From the NCBI RefSeq assembly GCF_030232585.1, contig NZ_JASPJX010000002.1:62001-126000 (forward strand): a DNA stretch of 64,000 nt, read 5' to 3'. How positions within the stretch are numbered: position 1 is the stretch's first letter; each line of letters starts with the position of its first letter. The notes below the pieces were generated by a model. It saw only the letters and a program-made list of their open reading frames with translations, was not told the origin of the DNA and did no database searches. The DNA is from Corynebacterium sp. MSK008. Lineage in GTDB: Bacteria > Actinomycetota > Actinomycetes > Mycobacteriales > Mycobacteriaceae. The translations under genes and the position numbers were made by a program. Of the stretch, positions 17,112 through 26,134 are shown piece after piece.

Positions 17112-18077
17112 CTACCTCCGCCAGTGTTCCCCGTGCACCGGTCTGAACACCGTGGCCGGTACTTTCGGCTCGCCGAGGAGACCGGAGCGGGCCTTGAGCT
17201 CCAGGATCTCCCGGACGCAGGCCTCCTCGTCCCGGAGAATCTCCGACGGCTCGAAGCGGGCGACCTCGTAGATCTGCTTCCGTAACCAGTTTTCACGCAG
17301 GAGCTGGTCCCGCGACACCTTCTTCGCCAACTCCTCGTCTTTCTTCGCCGTCTTGACCAGCCCGTCGATCTCGATCGCCACCTGCCCCCACAGCAGGTCG
17401 GGGCGCACGTAACGGCCAATCCACATCTGCTCGCGGACGACGATGTTCCGCTCGCGCAGGATCACGCGCAGGAGGGACTCGTACGGCGACTCGGACTTGG
17501 TGGACGACCAGCGCAACGCCTGCCGTGCCCGCCCGATCCCCTTCTTGCCGGCCAGGCGCTTGATCGTCGCGTGGAGTTCGGCCTGGATGCGTTCCTGCTC
17601 CAGCGGTGGCTTGCCCACAAACAGGGAATCCATCGCGACGGCTCCTGCCCTCACCCCGTGCAGGCGCGCGACGTCGACGGCTGTGCGGACGGGGCTGGTT
17701 AACCGGAGGACGTCGCCAGGCGTCGCGCACTCGATGGCCACCACATCCTCTTCGGGGATGCGCAGGCTGCGGTACTCGACCCCTTCCGGCCAGCTTGCCC
17801 TGGCGGGCGGTTTTTGTCCTGGGATGGCCAGCAGGACGGGCGCGTTTGGGGCGGGCAGCGTCCACAGGCCGTGCACGACTGCGGCGGAGCGCCCCACCAG
17901 CACCGCTTTCCGGCTCGCGGCGCCGACGGCATAGCTGCTGAGAAACTCCCGCTCGTGGTGTTTCAGCCGAGACCATTCTGCCTGGGCGATGAATTTGTTC
18001 GCGGATAACTTGATGCACGTTTGACGGTCCGACTCCCCCGGTCTGACCAGCAGCTGCGCTAGCTTTCTCCTGTCCAT
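17112..18077 (-). CDS. AbiEi-like protein with C-terminal DUF559/Vsr-like domain
   Basis: This 321-residue protein has an N-terminal helical part, then a middle region typical of actinobacterial AbiEi-family proteins (VGRSAAVVHGLW, then RLTSPVRTAVDVARLHG at about 125-140). The C-terminal domain looks like a PD-(D/E)XK fold: SPYE with E200, RPDLLW with D227, IEIDG with E236 and D238, and K242. Such proteins are often annotated as type IV antitoxin-like, yet no AbiEii toxin is adjacent. The protein may bind or cut DNA. The gene lies alone inside inverted 68-base repeats. The start is preceded by GGGGGG 4 bases upstream. The family call is moderate; the nuclease function is inferred from motif order. 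Confidence 0.75.
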   Translation of the reverse strand: MDRRKLAQLLVRPGESDRQTCIKLSANKFIAQAEWSRLKHHEREFLSSYAVGAASRKAVLVGRSAAVVHGLWTLPAPNAPVLLAIPGQKPPARASWPEGVEYRSLRIPEEDVVAIECATPGDVLRLTSPVRTAVDVARLHGVRAGAVAMDSLFVGKPPLEQERIQAELHATIKRLAGKKGIGRARQALRWSSTKSESPYESLLRVILRERNIVVREQMWIGRYVRPDLLWGQVAIEIDGLVKTAKKDEELAKKVSRDQLLRENWLRKQIYEVARFEPSEILRDEEACVREILELKARSGLLGEPKVPATVFRPVHGEHWRR

Positions 18078-18148
18078 ATTTCCCCCCCGATGTTTGTTTG
18101 TTTCGCTCAGAGTACATGGCTACTGGCGAGAACGAAAGGGCCCCGCCA

Positions 18149-18216
18149 AAAGTCGAGCGGCGGAGGTCGAGTCCGGCCCAAATAGAGGGCGTACTCGACC
18201 TCCCGTACTCGACTTT
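18149..18216. repeat. Terminal inverted repeat, right copy (GTCGAG type)
   Basis: The 68-base unit has GTCGAG (18152-18157), GGTCGAGTCC (18165-18174), GTACTCGACC (18191-18200) and GTACTCGAC (18205-18213). First to last motif spans 62 bases, exactly as in the left copy at 17025. It is the inverted partner of that copy and lies 71 bases upstream of the enclosed gene's start, where it could also act as its operator. Confidence 0.85.
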
Positions 18217-18292
18217 CGCGGGGCGAGCGCGAGGGGCGGAGCTATTGCCTATCGACGCCAGCTCCGCCCCGCCCGGCGCGCTAGAGCCGAGC

Positions 18293-20551
18293 CTAGAGCC
18301 CTTCGACGACCTCGTCGCGCGCGGCGACCAGGTTGCGCAGGGAGGGTTCGACCTCGGCGTACCCGCGGGTCTTCAGGCCGCAGTCCGGGTTGACCCAGAG
18401 GCGCTCGGTGGGCACGTGGTTCAGAGCCGCGCGCAGCAGGTTGGCGATTTCCTCCTGGGAGGGCACGCGCGGGGAGTGGATGTCCCACACGCCGGGGCCG
18501 ATCTCGGAGTGGAAGGTCTCGTCGATGTCCTCGAGCAGCTCCATCTTGGAACGGGCCGCCTCGATGGAGGTGACGTCGGCGTCGAGGCCTGCGACGGCGT
18601 CGATGATCTGGCCGAACTCGGAGTAGCACAGGTGCGTGTGGATCTGCGTCGAAGGCTGCGCCTCCAGGGAGACCAGGCGGAACGCGCGCTGGGCCCAGTC
18701 CAGGTAGGCGGCGCGGTCGTCCTCGCGCAGCGGGAGCAGCTCGCGCAGGGCCGGCTCGTCGATCTGGATGACCTTGATGCCGGCCTTCTCCAGGTCGGCG
18801 ACCTCGTCGGCGAGGGCGACGCCGATCTGGTCGGCGGAGACCGAAAGCGGCACGTCGTCGCGCTTAAACGACCAGGCCAGGATGGTCACCGGGCCGGTGA
18901 GCATGCCCTTGACCGGCTTGTCGGAAAGCGACTGGGCGTAGGCCGACCACTCCACAGACATGGCCTCCGGGCGGGAGACGTCGCCGACCACGATCGGCGG
19001 ACGGGTGCAGCGGGAGCCGTACGACTGGACCCAGCCGTTTTCGGTGACCACGAAGCCGTCGAGAAGCTCGGCGAAGTACTGCACCATGTCGTTGCGCTCC
19101 GCCTCACCGTGGACGAGGACGTCCAGGCCGATCTCCTCCTGCAGCTCGATGACCTGCTTGATCTCGGCCTTCAGCGCCTCGTTGTACTCGGCGTCGGAGA
19201 GGGTGCCCTCGCGGTGGTCCGCGCGCGCCTTGCGGATTTCGGTGGTCTGCGGGAAGGAGCCGATCGTGGTGATCGGCAGCGTCGGCAGGCCGAGCTCCTC
19301 GCGCTGGACCTTGTTGCGCTCCTCGAACGCCGGCTCGCGCTTGACGGCGCCCTCCGGCAGGGCCGCCACGCGGTCCACGACGGCCTTGTTGTGGATGGTG
19401 GTGGACTCGGCACGGGTGCGCACGGCGCGGTCGGACTGCGCGAACGCCTCCTTGGCGCCCTCCTCACCTGCGACAAGCGCCTGGATCTCGGCGAGCTTCT
19501 CGTCGGCGAACGCCAGCCACGGGGCGACCTCGACCGGGATGTTGCGCTCGGCCTTCAGGGTGTGCGGCACGTGCTGCAGGGAGGTGGAGGTGGACACGGA
19601 CACGGCGTCGGCGCCGCGGCCGAGGGAGTTGAGCACGTCGGTGCGCTCGCGCAGGTTGGCGGTCCAGACGTTGCGGCCGTCGATGAGTCCTGCCACCAGG
19701 TGGGTGGAGTCCGGCACGGTGGCGCGCACGCGCTCCGGGTAGCCGGCGTCGGCCTCCAGCGTCCACGGGGACAGGTCCACGTGCAGCGCCTCGACGCCCA
19801 GCTCGCCCAGCACCGGCAGGGCCTCGCGGGCGGAACCGTACGGGGTGGTCAGGTACACGTTCGGGCGGGTCTCGCGGCCCAAAAGCGCGGTCCAGGCCTC
19901 GCGCAGGTGCTGCGCGATCTCCGCGTCCGGGGTGGACAGGTCGGCCACCACGGCGGGCTCGGCGATCTGGACCCAGTCCACGCCGGCTTCCTTCAGCGCA
20001 GCGAAGACCTCGGCGTACGCCTCAACCAGCGACGGCAGCAGCGACCACTCCGCCGGCTTGGACAGCGCGATCAGTGTGACCGGGCCGACCAGGAACGGGC
20101 GGACCTTGTGGCCGGCCTCGGCGGCCTCCTCCACGATGCGCAGGATGCGCTCCGGCACCGCCTTGATCTCCTGACCAGCCTCGATCTCCGGCACGAGGTA
20201 GTGGTAGTTGGTGTCGAACCACTTGGTCATCTCCAGCGGCACGCGGGTGTCGTTGCCGCGGGCGAGCGCGAACTCCTCGTCCAGGTCAACGCCGCCCGGC
20301 ACGAGGCCCACGGTCAGGGCGGTGTCGAGCACCTGGTCGTAGAGCGCGACGTCCGCCGGGATGGCGTAATCCTCGGTCAGGCCGAGGTCGCGCAGGTGGT
20401 TGTAGTTGTTCACGCGCAGGGCGCGTGCGGTGGAGCGGAACGTCTCAGCGTCGATGCGGCCCGCCCAGTAGCTCTCCAGCGCGCGCTTGAGCTCGCGGTT
20501 CGCGCCGATGCGGGGGTAGCCCTCGATGGTGGCCTTGGGGAAGGTGGTCAT
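18293..20551 (-). CDS. metE: MetE, cobalamin-independent methionine synthase
   Basis: This 752-residue protein transfers the methyl group of 5-methyltetrahydropteroyl-triglutamate to homocysteine. Two related halves are visible. The zinc-site motifs are THLCYSEF (His and Cys) and VNPDCGLKTRG (second Cys). The N-terminal half contains YPRIGANRELKRALESYWAG. Its ATG overlaps the metF stop (ATGA), so it is translationally coupled to the enzyme that makes its methyl donor. No cobalamin or SAM riboswitch was recognised ahead of the operon. Confidence 0.97.
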   Translation of the reverse strand: MTTFPKATIEGYPRIGANRELKRALESYWAGRIDAETFRSTARALRVNNYNHLRDLGLTEDYAIPADVALYDQVLDTALTVGLVPGGVDLDEEFALARGNDTRVPLEMTKWFDTNYHYLVPEIEAGQEIKAVPERILRIVEEAAEAGHKVRPFLVGPVTLIALSKPAEWSLLPSLVEAYAEVFAALKEAGVDWVQIAEPAVVADLSTPDAEIAQHLREAWTALLGRETRPNVYLTTPYGSAREALPVLGELGVEALHVDLSPWTLEADAGYPERVRATVPDSTHLVAGLIDGRNVWTANLRERTDVLNSLGRGADAVSVSTSTSLQHVPHTLKAERNIPVEVAPWLAFADEKLAEIQALVAGEEGAKEAFAQSDRAVRTRAESTTIHNKAVVDRVAALPEGAVKREPAFEERNKVQREELGLPTLPITTIGSFPQTTEIRKARADHREGTLSDAEYNEALKAEIKQVIELQEEIGLDVLVHGEAERNDMVQYFAELLDGFVVTENGWVQSYGSRCTRPPIVVGDVSRPEAMSVEWSAYAQSLSDKPVKGMLTGPVTILAWSFKRDDVPLSVSADQIGVALADEVADLEKAGIKVIQIDEPALRELLPLREDDRAAYLDWAQRAFRLVSLEAQPSTQIHTHLCYSEFGQIIDAVAGLDADVTSIEAARSKMELLEDIDETFHSEIGPGVWDIHSPRVPSQEEIANLLRAALNHVPTERLWVNPDCGLKTRGYAEVEPSLRNLVAARDEVVEGL

Positions 20552-21498
20552 TGTTGTCCTTTATCTATTCCGATGCGGTCCAGAAAGTCCCGCGTGACGT
20601 CCAGGTTGTTGTGCGTGTACACGTGGAGTCCGCCCGCGCCGGCATCCAAAATCTCGCGCGCCAGGTTGGCGGTGAGCTGCATGCCGGCCTCGTACTCGTC
20701 GTCAGCCTCGAGCAATTGCCTCTCGACGCCTACCGGCACCTCCAGCCCCGACAACTCCCCCATGCGTCGGACCCGTTTCAGCGAGGTCATCGGCATGATG
20801 CCGGGGATGAGCGGGATGCGCACACCCGCCAGCCGCGCCACCTCGACGAACTCCAGGAAGTCCTGGGCCTCGAAGAACAGCTGGGTGATGGCGAAATCCG
20901 CGCCCAGGCGCTGCTTGGCTAGCAGCACGTCCAGGTCGTGGTCGAAGTTGCGCGACTCCGCGTGGCCCTTGGGGTAGCAGGCCACGGAAAGCGCGAGCTT
21001 GCCGGCGGCGAGGCGGAACGCCTCTTCCTCCTGCACGTCCTGGATCAGGTTGAGCAGATCCGTGGCGTACTGGAGGTGGTCCGCAGGCAGGCCGGTTTCC
21101 GGCAGGTCCCCGCGCAGGGCGAGGAACCCGCGGACGCCGGCGTCGATAAGCACCCGCACCCACTCCGCCATCTCATCGCGCGTGCCCGCAGTGCAGGCGA
21201 GATGCGCGATGGGACGCAGGTCGGTGGTCTCCGCGATGCGGGAGATCACAGCGGCGGTGCCCTCCAGCCACTCGCTGCGGCGCGAGCTGGTCACGGAGAC
21301 GTAGTCCGGCTTGTACTCGGCCAGGCCCGCGATGAGCCGGTCGATCTTCTCCGCGTCGTCCGTGGGGCGCGGCGGGATGATCTCGAAGCTTAAGGCGGTG
21401 CGCTGGCGTTTCGGGCGGGGGCGGCGGATCAGCGGCGCGCCCTCGCGGTCCAGCGGTGCCGAGGCGGAAAGCCTGGTCGAAGGAGAGGCTTCGAACAT
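20548..21498 (-). CDS. metF: MetF, 5,10-methylenetetrahydrofolate reductase
   Basis: This 316-residue flavoprotein produces 5-methyl-THF for MetE. Family motifs include LSFEIIPPRPTDDAEKI near the start, YVSVTSSRRS, HLACTAGTRDEM and FAITQLFFEAQDFLEFV. The frame is open to a GTG at 21576, but ATG 21498 is chosen because AGAAAGG lies 7 bases upstream and the length then matches the family. First gene of the metF-metE operon. The upstream region probably holds sites for the corynebacterial sulfur regulator McbR, but I saw no clear TAGAC-N6-GTCTA. Confidence 0.95.
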   Translation of the reverse strand: MFEASPSTRLSASAPLDREGAPLIRRPRPKRQRTALSFEIIPPRPTDDAEKIDRLIAGLAEYKPDYVSVTSSRRSEWLEGTAAVISRIAETTDLRPIAHLACTAGTRDEMAEWVRVLIDAGVRGFLALRGDLPETGLPADHLQYATDLLNLIQDVQEEEAFRLAAGKLALSVACYPKGHAESRNFDHDLDVLLAKQRLGADFAITQLFFEAQDFLEFVEVARLAGVRIPLIPGIMPMTSLKRVRRMGELSGLEVPVGVERQLLEADDEYEAGMQLTANLAREILDAGAGGLHVYTHNNLDVTRDFLDRIGIDKGQQ

Positions 21499-21920
21499 GG
21501 CAGGACCTTTCTCGGCTGGTTTGATGTGTTTCGTTGCACCGTGGTTAAACGGTGCCTTGAAACTTATTGACGCCACGTAACCGCCACAATGCGTTGCCAG
21601 TTTTGCGCAATGTTTGCGCTGCGCACGCGGTTTTTCTGCGTGAATGTTAATCGCGCAAAATGAACCAAGCTGTTCACTTTTGCGTAACGCTTGGTCCGCG
21701 CGGGGGTCGGTGGGGTGGCGGCGCTCGCGGTATCTGCGGATCCAGCTAGTAAGACCCAGCTATTCGGCTCTCAGAAGCGATTAGCTGGATCCTTGTAGCT
21801 GGATCTAGCCGGAAGGGCGGCCGAGCCCGCACTGAGCTCCCCCAAGCAGGCACGGCGGATTTCGCTACCCTGGGCCGCGTAACCACCCGAAACTTACAAA
21901 CACAACGCAAGGAGCACACC
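21499..21920. promoter_or_regulatory. Divergent gene-free region upstream of metF and the 21921 gene
   Basis: This 422-base intergenic region must hold the metF-metE promoter (reading left) and that of the + strand gene at 21921. Around 21600-21690 it contains AT-richer DNA with repeated TTTGCGC and TTGCGTAA-like words. At 21738-21805 it contains a solitary paired-inverted-motif element, listed separately. No riboswitch is recognised. Confidence 0.5.
21738..21805. repeat. Solitary paired inverted-motif element (TAGCTGGATC type)
   Basis: Two copies of the motif in one direction (GGATCCAGCTA 21738-21748 and ACCCAGCTA 21754-21762) face two in the other (TAGCTGGATC 21782-21791 and 21796-21805). 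Total length is 68 bases, the same as the terminal repeats at 17025 and 18149, with the same internal design and a different sequence. No other copy of this motif was seen in the window and it encloses no gene. Confidence 0.75.
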
Positions 21921-22772
21921 GTGAACGTGAAGAACATTGGTCTGGCTGTGGCAATCGTCAACCAGGCAGTGAAGTACCTGCGCGACCAGAACGGCAAGCG
22001 CGAGCGTGACATCTACCAGTCCCTGCTAGATAACCTGCAGGACGGCAAGTTGGACGATATCCACGACAAGTTCGACAAAGGTGAGCTGGAGGAGCTCTAC
22101 GGCGCTGCCCGCGCACAGGCCGGCGAAATCACCCGCGACGCGCACGACCGCCTCGACCGCCGTCGCAAGCAGTTCGAGGATGCGGCCCCGAGCCGCAAGG
22201 AGCGCCAGCAGTTCCTGGAGAAGCACGCGAAGAACGCGAAGAAAAAGAAGAAGGGCGGGGTTGGCAAGGTCATCGGCACGACGCTGGGCACTGCGGCGCT
22301 CGCGGGTGGGGCGTGGGCTGCCTGGGAGTTCTTCCTCAAGGACAAGCTCGCGGGCGAGGACGAGCCGGCTAAGGCCTACCGCCCGGCGCCGACGCGCACG
22401 GAGACGGATAAGACCGGCTCCTCCACGATCGTGTACTCGACGCGTACGGAGGACGACCGTGCGGGCGCCCGTCGCGAGGAGGGCATCGAAGGCGGCGTGT
22501 TCCCGAATGCGCCGGGCGAGGAGCAGCAGCCTTCCGACGCCACCTCCGGCACCACCAACACCAGCCAAGACCTCGGCGGGGAGGGCCTGACCACCCTGGA
22601 CACCCTGGCGGATGACCAGCGCAAGGCCACCCATGCTGAGCACTCCGTGGAGGACGCCGTCGGTGCCGAGGGCGGCCGCCACGAGCTGCGCGGGGAGTCA
22701 GCGGAGCGCACGTTCCGCGACGGCCGTATCGGCCATGACCTGAACGACTTCCCGCAAGACGGCAACAAGTAG
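21921..22772 (+). CDS. Conserved protein of unknown function, membrane-associated
   Basis: This 283-residue protein starts at GTG 21921 with AAGGAG about 7 bases upstream. The N-terminal 110 residues are predicted helical and charged (YLRDQNGKRERDIYQSLLDN), ending in a lysine-rich run before one hydrophobic helix (about residues 113-133, VGKVIGTTLGTAALAGGAWAAW). The C-terminal half is polar and low-complexity, rich in Asp, Glu, Thr and Gly. The organisation recalls corynebacterial DUF6474-type proteins, but the family is uncertain. The stop is directly followed by the convergent TetR gene with no spacer. Confidence 0.75.
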   Translation: MNVKNIGLAVAIVNQAVKYLRDQNGKRERDIYQSLLDNLQDGKLDDIHDKFDKGELEELYGAARAQAGEITRDAHDRLDRRRKQFEDAAPSRKERQQFLEKHAKNAKKKKKGGVGKVIGTTLGTAALAGGAWAAWEFFLKDKLAGEDEPAKAYRPAPTRTETDKTGSSTIVYSTRTEDDRAGARREEGIEGGVFPNAPGEEQQPSDATSGTTNTSQDLGGEGLTTLDTLADDQRKATHAEHSVEDAVGAEGGRHELRGESAERTFRDGRIGHDLNDFPQDGNK

Positions 22773-23327
22773 TTAGGCCGTGGTGCGCCAGCCCGCCATG
22801 AGGTGGCGCACCAGGCGCTCGCGCACATCCGGGAGGATGTCCGCGAGCGGGGCGGCGAGCGGCCGCGTCGCTACGACTAGCTCGGTGGCCAGCTGCATGG
22901 GTGACTGGCCGGGGGCGATGATGCCGTGGGGGGCGGCGGCGTCGATAAGCAATTGCACTTTGCCCATGAACGCGTCGCGCCGTGCGCCGAGCCCGTCGTC
23001 GGAGCTATCGGCGGCCAGCGCAGTGGCGAGGAGGCCCACGCCGGATTCGACGAGGGCCCACACGAAGGATTCGAAGTGCTCGACGGGGCTGTCCTCGAAG
23101 CCATCGAGGGTGTCATCGAGGAGTGTTTCGATGCGTTCGAGGAAGACGATCGCGCAGGCGTCGTAGAGCGCGGCGCGGGTGGGAAAGTGACGGTAGAGGG
23201 TGGCGATGCCCACGCCGGCGTCCGCCGCGATGCCCTCGAGGGTGATCTCGGAGTTCGGGCGAGTACCTATCTGGGCCAGCGCAGCGGTGACGATCTGGTC
23301 GCGTTTCGCGCGGGCATCTGCACGCAT
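22773..23327 (-). CDS. TetR/AcrR-family transcriptional regulator
   Basis: This 184-residue protein has an N-terminal TetR helix-turn-helix (KRDQIVTAALAQIG, then ITLEGIAADAGVGIATLYRH followed by FPTRAALYDAC, residues about 8-58) and a helical ligand-binding C-terminus. It is divergent from the ABC-like/YhgE gene pair across about 96 bases, so it most likely represses that pair and itself. The gap contains TTGACA (23353-23358), but no clean palindromic operator was identified. The ligand is unknown. Confidence 0.92.
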   Translation of the reverse strand: MRADARAKRDQIVTAALAQIGTRPNSEITLEGIAADAGVGIATLYRHFPTRAALYDACAIVFLERIETLLDDTLDGFEDSPVEHFESFVWALVESGVGLLATALAADSSDDGLGARRDAFMGKVQLLIDAAAPHGIIAPGQSPMQLATELVVATRPLAAPLADILPDVRERLVRHLMAGWRTTA

Positions 23328-23423
23328 TGTTGACCAGCCCCCTTTTTGGGTTTGACAGTGACTATTTTCGGGAGCACCATAGCACGAGTTAAGTGATAGC
23401 CCACCCTACGGTTAAGGGAACCC

Positions 23424-24038
23424 ATGACCCCCATTCTCAGCACGCAAGACCTCGTGCTCCGCAAGGGCGACACCCCGGAAAACTTCGACATCGGCCGGGG
23501 GTTGACCCTGCTGAACACGCGACGAGAGTCCTATTCAACCCTGCTCAGCCTCGCGCTGGCAGGGCGCTTCAACCCGCACTCCGGCACGATCCTCCTCGAC
23601 GGGGAGGAAACCTCCACGCGCCAGCGCTTCAAGCAAGTCGCGCTCGCGGGCGTGACCGAGATTGACGGGCTGGACCGCCTCGTGCGCATCCGAGACGTGG
23701 TGCGCGAGCAGATTGCGTGGTCGCAGAGCTTCTTCGCCCGCACACCGCACACGTCCGAGGCCATCAAGTCCCACGAGCACGTTGAGAAATGGCTGGAGCC
23801 GTTGCAGCTGGAAGACATCGACCTGACGGCGCACGTCGGCGACATCGGTCCCACGGACCGTTTCCGCCTACGCGTCCTGCTCGCGCTGATTTCGCGCCCG
23901 GACGCGAAGATGCTGATCGTGGACGATGTGGACCAGGTGCGCAAGATGGACATCCGCCGCAAGCTGCTGGATGATCTGCGCGGGGTCGCGGTGCACCTGC
24001 CCGTCATGGTGAACACGGTGAATGAGGAGGGGCTATGA
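23424..24038 (+). CDS. ABC ATPase-like protein without a Walker A motif
   Basis: This 204-residue protein has the frame of a short ABC ATP-binding subunit: the N-terminal strand ILSTQDLVLRKGD, SGTILLDGEETS, and a Walker B-like KMLIVDDVDQV near residue 167. Where the P-loop GxxGxGKST should be it reads GLTLLNTRRESYSTLL, so the lysine/serine of Walker A is absent. The signature LSGGQ is replaced by GDIGPTDRFR. It is probably unable to hydrolyse ATP in the usual way. It overlaps the YhgE gene by 4 bases (ATGA). In actinobacteria similar degenerate ATPases accompany YhgE/Pip proteins; the function is unknown. Confidence 0.8.
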   Translation: MTPILSTQDLVLRKGDTPENFDIGRGLTLLNTRRESYSTLLSLALAGRFNPHSGTILLDGEETSTRQRFKQVALAGVTEIDGLDRLVRIRDVVREQIAWSQSFFARTPHTSEAIKSHEHVEKWLEPLQLEDIDLTAHVGDIGPTDRFRLRVLLALISRPDAKMLIVDDVDQVRKMDIRRKLLDDLRGVAVHLPVMVNTVNEEGL

Positions 24039-26128
24039 GCGGCCTGCACATCGGATCCGACTTCCGGAAGTTCGCCCACGGCAAGCTTCCCCCGCTCGCC
24101 ATCACGGCGATCTGTCTGCTGCCGCTACTGTTCGGCGGCCTGTTCCCCTGGGCGTACTGGGACCCGCTGGGCAACCTGTACAAGCTGCCCGTCGCGTTGG
24201 TGAACTCGGACGAGGGCGACAACGGCCAGCAGGTCGTGGACGAGCTGCTGGAGCAGCGCCCCATGGATTTCCGGGTGGTCAGCGCCGAGGAGGCCCAAGA
24301 GGGCATCGCCGACGGCACCTACTACCTGGGCCTAGAGATCCCCACAGACTTCTCCGACGCTGTGACCAGCGTGAAGGAGGAGGACCCGCACTCGGCGAAG
24401 ATCAACATCACGCTGAACGAGACCAACGGCTTCATCCCCACCATGCTGGGCGAGAAGGCCGCGGAGGCCATCGGTTCCGCGGTGTCGAATTCCGTGGGCA
24501 GCAAGGTGGTGGAGCAGCTGTTTGTGGGCATTAACACGCTCTCGGATGGCGTGCATAAGGCCGCCGACGGCGCCGAACAGTTGGACGAGGGCGCGACCAA
24601 AGCACACGACGGCTCGGAGAAGCTCGACGAGGGCGGCACGCAGCTCGACGACGGCATCCAGCAGCTCAACGACAAGGTGCAGCAGATGCCGGACGCGGTG
24701 ACCAAGCTCGACGGTGGCGTCGCGCGTCTGCAGGACGGCGCAATCCAGCTCAACGACGGCATCACCACCGCTTCCGGCGGCGCCGACCAGCTCTCCGACG
24801 GCCTGACTCAGCTGCAGGCGGGTACGCAGCAGCTTGGCGACGGCGCCACGCAGATCGCCGGCGGCGTAGACAAAATCGCCGGCTTTGCGGGCAAGATCAA
24901 CGAGCTGCAGGCCGCGTTGGACGACATCAACGCGAACCTGAATAACGTGATCGCGGACCTGGACCGCTCCCCTATCCCGGGCAGCAAGGAATTGGCGGAC
25001 CAGGCGCGCGGCGTGCAGCTGCAGATCAACGCCGGGCCGCTGCAGGCAGTGACGGAAAACAACCTGGTCGGCCAGCTGATGCAGCTGCAGGCCGGCGCGC
25101 ACGAGCTGGCGACCCAGCTGTCGGACCCGAGCGCGAAGTACCGCGGCGGCGTGGACAGCGCCGTCGAGGGCGCCAAAACGCTTGCCGACGGCCTGAAGCG
25201 CCTGCAGGAGGGCTCCGGCACCCTGCTCGCCGGCGTGACCACGCTGAAGGACGGCACGGGCAAGCTGGTCGTGGCGGCGAACACCGCCACGGACGCCACC
25301 TCGCGCTTGGCCGCCGGCTCGAACCAGCTGGTGGTGGGTCTGGGCGACCTCAACGACGGCCTGGTCAAGCTCTCCGACGGCACCGGCGAGCTCTCCATGA
25401 GCCTGTCCGACGGCGCCGAAAAGGCCCCAAGCTGGGAGGGTGAGCGCCTGAACAAGGCCATCGACGCAGCCGCGGACCCGGTGCACACCGAGAACGTCGG
25501 CGACGGCGTGACTTTCTTCGGCAAGGGCTTAAGCCCGTTCTTCCTGTCGCTGTCGCTGTGGTTCGGCGTGCTGATTATGTACATGATCATGCCGCCGTTT
25601 AGCCGCCGCGCGATCGACTCGGGCACCAACCCGCTGCGCGTGCTGCTGTACACGATGATCCCGTCGTTCATCATCGGCTTCTTCCAGTCCGTCGCCCTGT
25701 GGATCATGCAGACGTTCATCCTGGACGTCGAGCCACTGCACCCGCTGTCACTGCTCGGCGTGCTGGTGCTGGTGTCCTGGGTGTTCGTCACCGCGATCAT
25801 GGCCCTGAACACCGCGCTGGGCCCCGCCCCTGGGCGCCTGGCCACCATGGCGCTGATGTCGCTGCAGCTGGTCGCGTCGAACGGTTTGTACCCGCCGGAG
25901 GTGCAGCCCGAGTTCATCCAGTGGGTGCACAGCTGGGACCCGATGCGTTACTCGGTGGATTTGGTGCGCTACGCGCTGTTCGGCACCCCGTCCTACGACC
26001 CGCGCATGTGGACCGCCGTGACCGTGCTGCTGTTCGTCGGCGCGATGTCCGTGGCCATCTCCTGCGTGGCACTGTACGCCCGGCGGACCTGGCACATGAA
26101 GGACCTCCACCCCGAGCTGTCCGTTTAA
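24035..26128 (+). CDS. YhgE/Pip-domain membrane protein
   Basis: This 697-residue protein has one N-terminal transmembrane helix (about residues 19-40), a long extracytoplasmic region and five or six C-terminal helices (from about 495, FFLSLSLWFGVLIMYMIMPP) of the ABC-2 type. The extracytoplasmic stretch (about 165-460) is built of repeated L-x-D-G-x-x-Q-L units such as LQDGAIQLNDG, LSDGLTQLQAG and LGDGATQIAGG, typical of YhgE/Pip and related to ESX-linked and phage-infection proteins. It may export an unknown substrate with its ATPase-like partner. It is probably controlled by the divergent TetR protein. Confidence 0.9.
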   Translation: MSGLHIGSDFRKFAHGKLPPLAITAICLLPLLFGGLFPWAYWDPLGNLYKLPVALVNSDEGDNGQQVVDELLEQRPMDFRVVSAEEAQEGIADGTYYLGLEIPTDFSDAVTSVKEEDPHSAKINITLNETNGFIPTMLGEKAAEAIGSAVSNSVGSKVVEQLFVGINTLSDGVHKAADGAEQLDEGATKAHDGSEKLDEGGTQLDDGIQQLNDKVQQMPDAVTKLDGGVARLQDGAIQLNDGITTASGGADQLSDGLTQLQAGTQQLGDGATQIAGGVDKIAGFAGKINELQAALDDINANLNNVIADLDRSPIPGSKELADQARGVQLQINAGPLQAVTENNLVGQLMQLQAGAHELATQLSDPSAKYRGGVDSAVEGAKTLADGLKRLQEGSGTLLAGVTTLKDGTGKLVVAANTATDATSRLAAGSNQLVVGLGDLNDGLVKLSDGTGELSMSLSDGAEKAPSWEGERLNKAIDAAADPVHTENVGDGVTFFGKGLSPFFLSLSLWFGVLIMYMIMPPFSRRAIDSGTNPLRVLLYTMIPSFIIGFFQSVALWIMQTFILDVEPLHPLSLLGVLVLVSWVFVTAIMALNTALGPAPGRLATMALMSLQLVASNGLYPPEVQPEFIQWVHSWDPMRYSVDLVRYALFGTPSYDPRMWTAVTVLLFVGAMSVAISCVALYARRTWHMKDLHPELSV

Positions 26129-26134
26129 CCCCTA

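Larger units (their letters stand above)
17025..18216. mobile_element. TIR-bounded element carrying an AbiEi/nuclease-like gene
   Basis: The interval is 1,192 bases: one minus-strand gene (17112-18077) enclosed by two inverted copies of a 68-69-base repeat. Size and layout resemble an insertion sequence, but the gene is not a recognised transposase and no target-site duplication is visible just outside the repeats. A second element of the same size and gene type, but with unrelated repeat sequence, lies at 43588-44787. Mobility is inferred from structure only. Confidence 0.55.

Noticed and set aside
17025..18216. Classical IS element with transposase
   Set aside because: The enclosed protein lacks DDE, HUH or serine recombinase motifs and no target duplication is visible, so it was listed as a structural element only.
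21499..21720. Cobalamin or SAM riboswitch ahead of metF-metE
   Set aside because: No B12-box-like or S-box motif and no convincing multi-stem fold could be recognised.
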